DNA of 5,928 bases from CAJQQY01 sp964352225 (GTDB taxonomy: Bacteria; Bacteroidota; Bacteroidia; Chitinophagales; Saprospiraceae). The stretch lies in NCBI GenBank assembly GCA_964352225.1, contig CAYGRM010000403.1:1-5928 (forward strand), given 5' to 3'. Below, in pieces: positions 1 through 5,871 of the stretch. The translations under genes were made by a program, and so were the position numbers. The notes beneath the pieces are model-generated. The model did not search any database and was not told the DNA's origin. It worked only from the letters and a program-made list of their open reading frames with translations. The first letter of the stretch is position 1. Each line of letters begins with the position of its first letter.

Positions 1-72
1 TGCTTCTCCTCTTTTCCCAACTCGCGGAGTTCTCAAAGTTGGCTCCACAAGATTTGTTTAAGAACCAAAAAC
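1..72. repeat. Short GC-richer inverted repeat at the left edge
   Basis: This is non-coding sequence downstream of the membrane-protein gene. It is visibly richer in G and C than its surroundings. CCAACT (17-22) pairs with AGTTGG (37-42), and a nested AACTC (19-23) pairs with GAGTT (27-31) around a GCG loop, so two competing hairpins are possible. Neither strand shows a T-tract directly after the stem, so a simple intrinsic terminator is not supported. It could be a small dispersed repeat or part of a longer element cut by the window edge. Confidence 0.35.
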
Positions 73-1356
73 TTATTTCTTAGCAAAAAGTGGAATTTGG
101 TAAAGTATTGGAATAGTCAAAAACATCGGTAACATAAAGAGATACGAAAAAGGAACATAGAAAAAACTGTAAAAAACAAGCAAATAAAATTTTAATCCAA
201 TCAACATATATATCGAAATGTTTAATCCACGATTTCGATTTTTCCAATAAATATAAAATAGTCCAATCGCACTAATCAAACAGACTCCTAAATGAAATAG
301 ACGATTAATTTTTAATCGATACAACAAATCCCCGTCTAAAAAATCATAAAAATAAATCGCATGACTCAAGCCATTAATTAATATCAATGGACGTCCATCT
401 TCCCGTTGCCATTGCCATGCAGTCTCTGCAGTTTTCCCATAATAAGCTAGTCCCTCAAAAAATACCTCCCAATCTTTTGACAAAAATGGAATGATATAAA
501 TGGCTAAAACTCCTGCTAGTGCCCAAAGCGATACTTTCAAAATTGTCGTAAATCCTCGCTCCATCCAAATCGTCAATAAATAAACAGGCAACCAAAAAGT
601 AAAGGCATATCTTGACAGCAAGACTAAAACAATGGGCAAAGCAATCCAAAATGAGCGTTTCCATTTAAGCGACAACACTAAAAAAAAGTATAATCCAAGT
701 GGCATCAATTCCACTCCATACCCCAAAACATCAGGAAAGAATTCTATGTACAGGTGTAAAACAACAAACGGAAGCGCAACTTTTAACCCAAGCTCAAAAA
801 GTGAAATATCTTGCTTCCTCAACTGCCATTGAAAAATAAAAAGTGGAATTAAAAAAACTACATATGCTGTCCAACGATAATCAATTTCTAATATTTCTGA
901 AAAACAGTAGGGCAACCACATCATCGGAAAATAGGTAGGCATCACCGTCCAACCATCAAAAACCAAAGGCTGATATGGATACTCACCAGACAAAAATCTT
1001 TGCACATATAATTTTAAAGAAGGAATTACATCAGACTGAGTGCCATCTCCTTGACTCGGAAATTGCAATTGGATTTGATGGTACTCCCATCCTATCCAAA
1101 TCATTCCAATGAAAAACATAAGAATTATAACAATACTTTTACGGAAATCATTTTCTCTATTTTTTACTAAAGAAATGGGTTCTTTTTCAAAAGCAATTAA
1201 TCGATAAGCTAACCAACATGTTGCAAGACCTGCTAAAAACATAATCGTTGGACTTGCATAATCTCCCCATTGCTTATTCCACCAAGTTTGCAAACCGATC
1301 TCCAAAGTAGCGGAGAGCAATAAAAAAAAAACAACATTGGAGCTAAAAATTTTCAT
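73..1356 (-). CDS. Multi-pass membrane protein, probable GT-C-type glycosyltransferase
   Basis: The protein has about ten or more hydrophobic segments and would sit in the inner membrane. Numbering from the longest possible start at 1404 (443 residues), likely spans include 18-36, 50-72, 90-107, 176-195, 226-246, 251-281, 287-307, 370-387 and 396-437. The first large loop carries D120 and D125, followed by FLSGEYPYQPL and then PTYFP. This pattern of an acidic residue, G-x-x-P-Y and Y-x-P resembles polyprenol-phosphate-sugar-dependent GT-C enzymes (GT87/DUF2029 type), which add sugars on the outer face of the membrane. I chose the ATG at 1356 (427 residues) because the extra 16 residues from the ATG at 1404 are encoded largely by an intergenic inverted repeat, and the first membrane helix begins just after the chosen start. 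No sugar or acceptor can be named. The membrane topology is clear; the enzymatic role is inference from general pattern. Confidence 0.75.
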   Translation of the reverse strand: MKIFSSNVVFFLLLSATLEIGLQTWWNKQWGDYASPTIMFLAGLATCWLAYRLIAFEKEPISLVKNRENDFRKSIVIILMFFIGMIWIGWEYHQIQLQFPSQGDGTQSDVIPSLKLYVQRFLSGEYPYQPLVFDGWTVMPTYFPMMWLPYCFSEILEIDYRWTAYVVFLIPLFIFQWQLRKQDISLFELGLKVALPFVVLHLYIEFFPDVLGYGVELMPLGLYFFLVLSLKWKRSFWIALPIVLVLLSRYAFTFWLPVYLLTIWMERGFTTILKVSLWALAGVLAIYIIPFLSKDWEVFFEGLAYYGKTAETAWQWQREDGRPLILINGLSHAIYFYDFLDGDLLYRLKINRLFHLGVCLISAIGLFYIYWKNRNRGLNISIYMLIGLKFYLLVFYSFFYVPFSYLFMLPMFLTIPILYQIPLFAKK

Positions 1357-1365
1357 GCAGTTTTG

Positions 1366-1443
1366 TTTTTCCACCACAGATTTGCAGAGATTAAGTGTCA
1401 TCATAATCTGTAAAAATCTATGTAATCCCTGGTGGAAATTAAA
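1366..1443. repeat. CCACCACAGATT-type imperfect inverted repeat
   Basis: TTTCCACCACAGATT (1368-1382) is matched in reverse complement by AATCCCTGGTGGAAA (1424-1438), 13 of 15 positions. The interior is built from repeats of a CAGATT/TAGATT/GAGATT word spaced about 10-11 bases apart. From memory, similar ACAGATTACACAGATT-like elements are scattered between genes in many environmental bacterial genomes; I cannot verify that here. The element fills most of the space between folC and the membrane-protein gene. It includes the upstream ATG pair at 1399-1404, which argues against that pair being the true start. Confidence 0.65.
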
Positions 1444-1463
1444 TCGTTTATTTTAAAAATCTG

Positions 1464-2768
1464 CTAAATCACCTCTGCCACCACAAATGTACTTCCTCCC
1501 ACATAAACTAAATCATTTTTTCCAGCTTTCTTTTTTGCAGCTCGCAATGCATTTTTTACAGAGGAATAGGCTCTTCCATTCAATCCCAACTCAGCAGCTT
1601 TTTGAGCTAAAATTTCCACCTCTAAACCTCTAGGAATATCAGGTTTGCAAAAATAAAAATGAGCTTCCTTTGGAAAAAAGTTCAACATCTTTTCAATTGA
1701 CTTGTCATTCACCATCCCCAAAACAAAATGCAACTCTTTGATTTTCAACGACTTAAGTTGACTCATCGCTAAGCTTAACCCTCCTTCGTTATGTGCACTA
1801 TCACACAAAACAATTGGATCTTTTTGTAAAACTTGCCAACGCCCTTTGAAATTTGTTAATTTTTTTAGATTGGAAAGAGCAGAGGCAATTTTAGATTTTT
1901 TTATTGAAAAACTTTCAGGAAGTACATCGATCGCTTGAAGTGCGGTAGCAATATTTTTAGTTTGATAGCTACCATGAAGATTTATTTTTTGATTAGAAAA
2001 AAATGTTTGCCCATTTTTTAAAATATCAAAATTAGTGTGAGTCAAGTTCTCTGATTTTTTCACCACTTGATAATTTTTATCCGCAAAGATAATTTCAGAT
2101 TTTTTTGCTTTTGCCTTTTTCTCAAAAACTGTAACCGTCTCTTCTTGCGTTTCGCCAATCACAACTGGAATATTTTTTTTAATGATTCCCGCTTTTTCGC
2201 CAGCAATTTTTTTCAACGTATTTCCCAAAAATTGTTGATGGTCAAAACTAATATTTGTAATCACACTCAGTATGGGAGTAATAATATTGGTAGAGTCTAA
2301 TCGCCCACCTAAACCAGTCTCAATCACGGCTACGTTTACTTTTTCTTTTGCAAAAAAATCAAAAGCTAAAGCAACTGTTATTTCAAAAAAAGAAGGTTTT
2401 ATTTTTTCAAAAACAGCTTTGTTATTTTCTACAAAATCAACCACATATTTTCGAGAAATATATTTTCCATTAATCTTGACTCGTTCTCGAAAATCTCGAT
2501 AATGTGGAGAAGTATATAAACCAACTTTGTATCCATGCTCTTGTAAGATGGCACTTATCAAATGAGCCGTAGACCCTTTTCCGTTAGTTCCTGCAATATG
2601 AATGCAAGGATATTTTTCAAATGGATTGCCTAAGTGTTCACACAACAACTTTATATTCGTCAAATCTTTTTTAAAAGCTTGACTCCCCACTCGCTGAAAC
2701 ATGGGCAGCTGGGTATACATATAATTCAGGGTCGAATTATATCGTGTGTAAATATTTTCTTTTTTCAT
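1464..2768 (-). CDS. folC: Bifunctional folylpolyglutamate synthase/dihydrofolate synthase
   Basis: This cytoplasmic Mur-ligase-family enzyme uses ATP to add glutamate to dihydropteroate and/or folates, retaining and activating folate cofactors. The 434-residue length is normal. The ATP-binding P-loop HIAGTNGKGS is at 57-66 and TSPH at 86-89. The family block ETGLGGRLDSTN follows at 150-161, and SFDHQQFLGNT at 174-184. GEKAGIIK (190-197) carries the lysine expected to be carbamylated. The C-terminal domain has GRWQ (309-312), DSAHN (323-327) and the ending GGSTFVVAEV. All key motifs are intact. The start at 2768 is favoured because YNSTLNYMYTQLPMFQ matches the usual N-terminal family block, and the next ATG would remove part of it. 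The gene starts just after the transducer's terminator, so it is probably a separate transcription unit or depends on read-through. Whether it performs both reactions cannot be read from the sequence. Confidence 0.95.
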   Translation of the reverse strand: MKKENIYTRYNSTLNYMYTQLPMFQRVGSQAFKKDLTNIKLLCEHLGNPFEKYPCIHIAGTNGKGSTAHLISAILQEHGYKVGLYTSPHYRDFRERVKINGKYISRKYVVDFVENNKAVFEKIKPSFFEITVALAFDFFAKEKVNVAVIETGLGGRLDSTNIITPILSVITNISFDHQQFLGNTLKKIAGEKAGIIKKNIPVVIGETQEETVTVFEKKAKAKKSEIIFADKNYQVVKKSENLTHTNFDILKNGQTFFSNQKINLHGSYQTKNIATALQAIDVLPESFSIKKSKIASALSNLKKLTNFKGRWQVLQKDPIVLCDSAHNEGGLSLAMSQLKSLKIKELHFVLGMVNDKSIEKMLNFFPKEAHFYFCKPDIPRGLEVEILAQKAAELGLNGRAYSSVKNALRAAKKKAGKNDLVYVGGSTFVVAEVI

Positions 2769-2770
2769 TC

Positions 2771-2812
2771 GTCAAAAATAAAAAAGGGTGAACAAATAAA
2801 TGTCCACCCTTT
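2771..2812 (-). terminator. Intrinsic terminator after the TonB-like gene
   Basis: Read on the minus strand, AAAGGGTGGACA (2812-2801) pairs with TGTTCACCCTTT (2794-2783) over 12 positions with one G-U wobble, around a six-base loop. It is followed directly by a T-rich tract (TTTATTTTTGA). The stem starts 21 bases after the transducer's stop codon. Stem strength, short loop and T-tract make this a textbook Rho-independent terminator. The asymmetry fits minus-strand use: the wobble pair becomes an A-C mismatch on the plus strand. The tract ends only a few bases before the folC ATG. Confidence 0.88.
2773..2780 (-). promoter_or_regulatory. Possible Bacteroidota -7 element before folC
   Basis: On the minus strand TATTTTTG matches the Bacteroidota -7 consensus TAnnTTTG exactly, four bases before the folC ATG. 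No TTTG -33 element is found at the usual 19-21-base spacing, and the match lies in a terminator T-tract, where chance matches are likely. If real, the transcript would be leaderless or nearly so. Confidence 0.15.
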
Positions 2813-2833
2813 AAGTTTATTTTAATAAAAAAT

Positions 2834-3811
2834 TTATTTCAATTTAATGACATAAGTTACTGTCCCACATGCCTCATCTCCTGCTTTAAATCTCCAGTCC
2901 ATTGCAGCTTTTTCTGCTTGACGAATCACAGTCTCATTAGTAATATTGGTATTGGATAGTGTTCTTTTGGCTGAGATAACTCTTCCATCTCCATCCACAC
3001 ATACTTTGATTGTGATCTTTCCAGATACTTGAGCAGCAGGATCAAAAGTTGGTCCTTTTCCTCCTCGACCTCGTAAATTACCACCAACGGTACCTGCACC
3101 CAAACCATCCAAGGCTGTTCCATTAGGATCACCATCAGTTTGCCCTTGGTTACCTGAACTGCCACCCGTTCCTGTTCCTGAACCATTACCACCTGTATTA
3201 AACATTCCCTCTGCTTTCTTTTTAGCATCGGCGGCACGCTTAGCCTCCGCAGCTTCTCGATCGGCTTTTTCTTGAGCAGCTTTTTTACGAGCTTCCTCTG
3301 CTAGTTTTGCTTTTCGTGCAGCTTCGGCTTTTACTCTTGCTTCAGCATCAGCTTTTTTCTTGGCTTCGGCAGCTTCTTGCTGTTTTTTCTTTTTCTCTTT
3401 TTCTTTTTGTAGAGCAAGTTCTTTAGAAGCTTTATCTGCTTTTATTTTTTTATCATCAGCGGCTTTGGTATCTTCTTTTTTAGGCTCTACTTTTGGTTTT
3501 TCCTCAACTACTGGTTCTGGCTCTTCTTCTTCAACTTCTTCCTCAACAGGTTCAGTAATAGTTTCTTCAACAGGTTCATCTGCCACTTCTTCTGCCACCT
3601 CTGGTTCTGCAGCGGCATCTGCAGGAGTATCATTCATTCCCACTTCTGGCTGACCAAGGCTCACTAAAACACCTTCCTGACCGGGAGGTGGATCTGGGTA
3701 GGTAAATATGTTGAGGAATAATAAAACAATTATAATAATGTGAATAACTGCACTAGTTATTTTCCCTACATTTTTAAATTTTTCTTCTGCTGGACTGAGT
3801 AATTGATCCAT
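2834..3811 (-). CDS. TonB/TolA-like energy transducer
   Basis: This 325-residue protein is anchored in the inner membrane and reaches across the periplasm to pass ExbB/ExbD energy to outer-membrane partners. Residues 15-37 form the single membrane helix, carrying S20 and H24 as SAVIH. This matches the SxxxH motif of E. coli TonB (S16, H20). Next come an acidic Glu/Pro-rich segment (about 68-112), a Lys/Ala/Glu-rich, probably helical stretch (about 113-203) reminiscent of TolA, a Gly-rich linker (206-252), and a C-terminal domain from about G264. That domain contains CVDGDGRV and ends in CGTVTYVIKLK. C271 and C315 could form a disulfide. Only one transmembrane helix is seen, and the start at 3811 is well placed before it. 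A TolA-like role in envelope integrity is possible as well as TonB-type uptake; no receptor, TolB or Pal gene is in view to decide. It follows the second exbD after 193 bases. Confidence 0.9.
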   Translation of the reverse strand: MDQLLSPAEEKFKNVGKITSAVIHIIIIVLLFLNIFTYPDPPPGQEGVLVSLGQPEVGMNDTPADAAAEPEVAEEVADEPVEETITEPVEEEVEEEEPEPVVEEKPKVEPKKEDTKAADDKKIKADKASKELALQKEKEKKKKQQEAAEAKKKADAEARVKAEAARKAKLAEEARKKAAQEKADREAAEAKRAADAKKKAEGMFNTGGNGSGTGTGGSSGNQGQTDGDPNGTALDGLGAGTVGGNLRGRGGKGPTFDPAAQVSGKITIKVCVDGDGRVISAKRTLSNTNITNETVIRQAEKAAMDWRFKAGDEACGTVTYVIKLK

Positions 3812-4004
3812 AATCTTTGGTTTTTAATTCAAAATCAGGAAATATTTAAATTAAACGTTTCTTGATTTTTTTAATTTCTTTTTCTAGTAAGATTAACTTT
3901 AGATGACTTTTGGTGGGTTTTCTTTTGCCAAAAACTATTAAAGTTTTCTTAAAAAAACATCAAAATTCACACCAATCAAATTATATTTTTTTGTCAACTA
4001 TACT
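3812..4004 (-). promoter_or_regulatory. AT-rich gap before the transducer gene, possible internal promoter
   Basis: This is the longest gap within the exb cluster. On the minus strand TAGTTTTTG (3937-3929) is one base longer than the TAnnTTTG -7 consensus, and a TTTG lies upstream at 3964-3961, 23 bases away instead of the usual 19-21. A weak AT-only hairpin AAAACT/AGTTTT (3931-3947) overlaps it. No gene, clear terminator or strong repeat is seen. A separate promoter for the transducer gene is possible but unproven. Confidence 0.25.
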
Positions 4005-4406
4005 TTAATCATCCTCCATTGCAAGAATCCCATTTATTCCTAATCTTCGCATAGCATCCATCACTAATACCACCGCTTCTGTCGGTGCGCCTTTTTTAGG
4101 AGAAATGGTCATACTTACTTTTTTCCCTTTTTTTCGGCGGATATCATTTAACTTACGATCCAATTCGCCCTTGTTAGTCGTTCTTCCATTGACCAATAAT
4201 ATACCTTTATTTGTGATGGTTACATCATCAGGTTTTTCACTAACGGTCACCGAACTACTGCTGCTTCCCGGCATTTTCAAATTCAATGCATTAGGGGTAA
4301 CAACTGAAGAAGTCAACATGAAAAATATCAACAATAAGAAAATAATATCCGTCAATGACGACATACTAAATTCTGCACTTACTTTATTTTTTTTCCTTAA
4401 ACCCAT
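4005..4406 (-). CDS. exbD: ExbD-type biopolymer transporter, second copy
   Basis: This 133-residue protein is a subunit of the ExbB/ExbD inner-membrane proton motor. It has a short basic cytoplasmic N-terminus (MGLRKKNK), one membrane helix at about 18-36, and a periplasmic domain. D20 in SLTDIIF corresponds to the essential membrane aspartate of ExbD (E. coli D25) and is intact. A serine-rich linker (48-52) precedes the periplasmic domain, which ends in GINGILAMEDD. Residues 7-33 (NKVSAEF through MLTS) are identical to residues 5-31 of the neighbouring ExbD, while the periplasmic parts differ widely. This suggests the two share ExbB but have different periplasmic contacts, perhaps as a heterodimer. 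No Shine-Dalgarno sequence precedes the ATG; the upstream gap holds a large hairpin. The family call is firm; the exact partner is inferred from the adjacent transducer gene. Confidence 0.93.
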   Translation of the reverse strand: MGLRKKNKVSAEFSMSSLTDIIFLLLIFFMLTSSVVTPNALNLKMPGSSSSSVTVSEKPDDVTITNKGILLVNGRTTNKGELDRKLNDIRRKKGKKVSMTISPKKGAPTEAVVLVMDAMRRLGINGILAMEDD

Positions 4407-4419
4407 GATTTTTAGTTAT

Positions 4420-4490
4420 TAGTGATGAGCTAGCAATGATGAGTATTTTGTAGTGAATACTCATCATTTCTAGCTCATAGTTCATCACTA
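4420..4490. repeat. Large hairpin between the two exbD genes
   Basis: The left arm 4420-4447 is matched in reverse complement by 4456-4490 around the eight-base loop TTGTAGTG. All 28 left-arm bases align with only one mismatch, but the right arm has seven extra bases (about 4476-4482) that would bulge out. Words such as TAGTGA and GATGA recur in the arms and loop. The element fills most of the 88-base gap. It lacks a T-tract, so it looks more like a dispersed palindromic repeat or an mRNA processing/stability hairpin than a terminator. Confidence 0.8.
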
Positions 4491-4494
4491 TTAA

Positions 4495-4893
4495 TTACTG
4501 TTTTTTTGGCTGTGTTGCAAGAATTGCTCGCATTCTCAAGTTGGCGGCAATGCCCATTACATCTTCTACTTTGTCCCACGCTGTTCCAGTTTCAGCTACG
4601 ATAGTGATGGTTGCATTCTTTTTATCTTCTTGATCATTGTACAAAGTACGAACTGCACTTTTCACTTGTGAAAGTGAAGACATTGGTTTATTGTTGACCA
4701 TCATTTTTCCATCTCTGGGGATAGTGACGGCAATAGATGTTGGGGCTACAGTCTGCGAATCAGATTCAGGTAACTCCACATTGTCTAATTTTACCAAAGT
4801 CGAAGTAAGCATAAAGAAGATCAGCAACAAGAAGATAATGTCCGTCAATGACGACATACTAAATTCCGCACTTACTTTATTTCTACTCTTCAT
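4495..4893 (-). CDS. exbD: ExbD-type biopolymer transporter, first copy
   Basis: This 132-residue subunit of the ExbB/ExbD motor has a basic N-terminus (MKSRNK), a single membrane helix at about 16-34 and a periplasmic domain. D18 in SLTDIIF is the conserved proton-path aspartate (E. coli ExbD D25). The periplasmic part begins with LPESDSQTVAP and ends in RMRAILATQPKKQ; it shares little with the second copy beyond the general fold expected of the family. The gene sits 82 bases after exbB and 88 before the second exbD, and both gaps contain inverted repeats. The upstream sequence has no Shine-Dalgarno motif, as is usual in Bacteroidota. Length and motifs are complete, with no sign of decay. 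Some families place such paired ExbD proteins with TonB and others with TolA-like partners; the adjacent hybrid transducer leaves both open. Confidence 0.93.
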   Translation of the reverse strand: MKSRNKVSAEFSMSSLTDIIFLLLIFFMLTSTLVKLDNVELPESDSQTVAPTSIAVTIPRDGKMMVNNKPMSSLSQVKSAVRTLYNDQEDKKNATITIVAETGTAWDKVEDVMGIAANLRMRAILATQPKKQ

Positions 4894-4901
4894 AATTGTT
4901 G

Positions 4902-4956
4902 GTTGATTGGTTAATTAGTAAAAAAGCATATCTAGTTAACTAATTAATCGATTAAC
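4902..4956. repeat. Inverted repeat between exbB and the first exbD
   Basis: Arms 4902-4919 and 4939-4956 are reverse complements at 15 of 18 positions around a 19-base spacer. The right part also contains two short perfect palindromes, TAGTTAACTA (4933-4942) and TTAATCGATTAA (4944-4955). The sequence is made of recurring GTTAATTAGT/GATTAAC words and is almost free of G-C pairs. It is probably another word-repeat intergenic hairpin. No T-tract follows it, so termination is unlikely. Confidence 0.65.
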
Positions 4957-4975
4957 TTTTTAACTGATTAAGGTT

Positions 4976-5665
4976 CTAAGCAGGATCTTGCAATAAATCC
5001 ATAAACTCCACCGTCGATCGTTCCATTTTAAAAACTACTTTCTCAACATTCGCTACCAAAATATTATACCCTAAATAAGCTAAGATTCCGATAAATAATC
5101 CCACCGCAGTTGTCAAAAGTGCCTGGTAAATACCACCTGCCAAAACAGTAGGTGTTACATTTTCAGCAGTTGACATTTCGTAGAATGCGGAAATCATTCC
5201 AGTTACTGTTCCGAAGAAACCTAACATTGGGGCAGCTCCAGCAATCGTTGCTAGCGTTGATAAATTTTTCTCTAATTTGAAAAGCTCCAGGTTACCTACA
5301 TTTTCGATGGCTGTATCAATATCTCGAAGCGGCTTCCCTATTCGTTGCAAACCTTTTTCTACCATTCTTGCAACTGGAGAATCTGTATTTTGGCAAAGTG
5401 CTTTTGCTGCAGCGATACTTCCTGAAGAAACATTTGCTCGGATGTTATTCATAAAACTTTCATCTACTTGAGCTGCCTTTTTGATCGACAAATATCGCTC
5501 AATGAAAATATATAAGCCAATAAATGAAAGGACTAACATAATGGCAAAAATAGCGATCCCCACCGGTCCACTCTGAATAATAATATCAAAGAAACTTTGA
5601 GAAGCAACTCCGTCATCTTCAGCTTCTTGACGGAAAAAGAATAATAAAATTGGATTTTGAATCAT
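4976..5665 (-). CDS. exbB: ExbB/TolQ-family proton channel subunit
   Basis: This 229-residue inner-membrane protein of the MotA/TolQ/ExbB family forms the pentameric channel around ExbD and converts the proton motive force into movement of the transducer. Three membrane segments are visible: about 33-57, 137-160 and 178-201. A cytoplasmic loop of about 80 residues separates the first two, as is usual. Family motifs are GFFGTVTGM (149-157) and GGIYQALLTTAVGLF (177-191), including the conserved threonines. Q181 occupies the place where E. coli ExbB has E176 (GIAEAL). The N-terminus is short, with a small hydrophobic patch (ILLFFF) and no evident signal peptide. The ATG at 5665 is the only candidate, since an in-frame stop lies 15 bases upstream. 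It is the first gene of the cluster. ExbB and TolQ are hard to separate by sequence; the two exbD genes and transducer favour ExbB. Confidence 0.93.
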   Translation of the reverse strand: MIQNPILLFFFRQEAEDDGVASQSFFDIIIQSGPVGIAIFAIMLVLSFIGLYIFIERYLSIKKAAQVDESFMNNIRANVSSGSIAAAKALCQNTDSPVARMVEKGLQRIGKPLRDIDTAIENVGNLELFKLEKNLSTLATIAGAAPMLGFFGTVTGMISAFYEMSTAENVTPTVLAGGIYQALLTTAVGLFIGILAYLGYNILVANVEKVVFKMERSTVEFMDLLQDPA

Positions 5666-5871
5666 AAGACAGGTTTTTTAGTCAATTATTTCTGTTTGTA
5701 AAAAATAAATTTTTAGATCGTTGGCTAGGTTTTGTTTTTCATAAAATTCAAAATAAAACTAGCTTTCTCAAAATGTAAAAATCTTAAACGATTTTTAAAA
5801 CCCCAAATTATCAATTGAGGCTCGTATTTTATAGTTTTTTTGTTAAAATTATTTTAAATGTTTGGAAGAGA
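5666..5871. promoter_or_regulatory. AT-rich upstream region of exbB
   Basis: This stretch should contain the promoter of the exb cluster. I see no exact TAnnTTTG element on the minus strand, only near matches with one or three bases in the spacer. Two weak hairpins are present: AAAAATC/GATTTTT (5777-5796) and CCCCAA/TTGAGG (5801-5820). Read on the minus strand, the second pairs as CCTCAA/TTGGGG with one wobble and is followed by TTTT. That could be a weak terminator for a gene entering from the right. Nothing here is decisive. Confidence 0.3.

Noticed and set aside
455..832. Short frames on both strands inside the membrane-protein gene
   Set aside because: They are fully contained in a long coherent membrane protein and have no features of their own.
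2067..2502. Two plus-strand frames opposite folC
   Set aside because: They are antisense to an intact folC with all family motifs and show only low-complexity Phe/Asn/Lys-rich sequence.
2926..3237. A 103-codon minus-strand frame inside the transducer gene
   Set aside because: It overlaps the transducer in another frame, exactly where the gene encodes the Gly-rich linker and C-terminal domain; the product has no recognisable features.
3360..3653. A 97-codon plus-strand frame rich in Ser and Ala
   Set aside because: It is the antisense image of the Glu/Lys/Ala-rich part of the transducer, where repetitive codons keep stops away on the other strand.
3931..3947. AAAACT/AGTTTT hairpin as a terminator after the second exbD
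   Set aside because: The stem is six pairs, nearly all A-T, with a poor T-tract; such matches are expected by chance in this AT-rich gap.
4105..4422. Plus-strand frame antisense to the second exbD, with a similar one at 4637-4906 antisense to the first
   Set aside because: Both lie opposite well-supported exbD genes, and their similarity to each other follows from the similarity of the exbD 5' ends.
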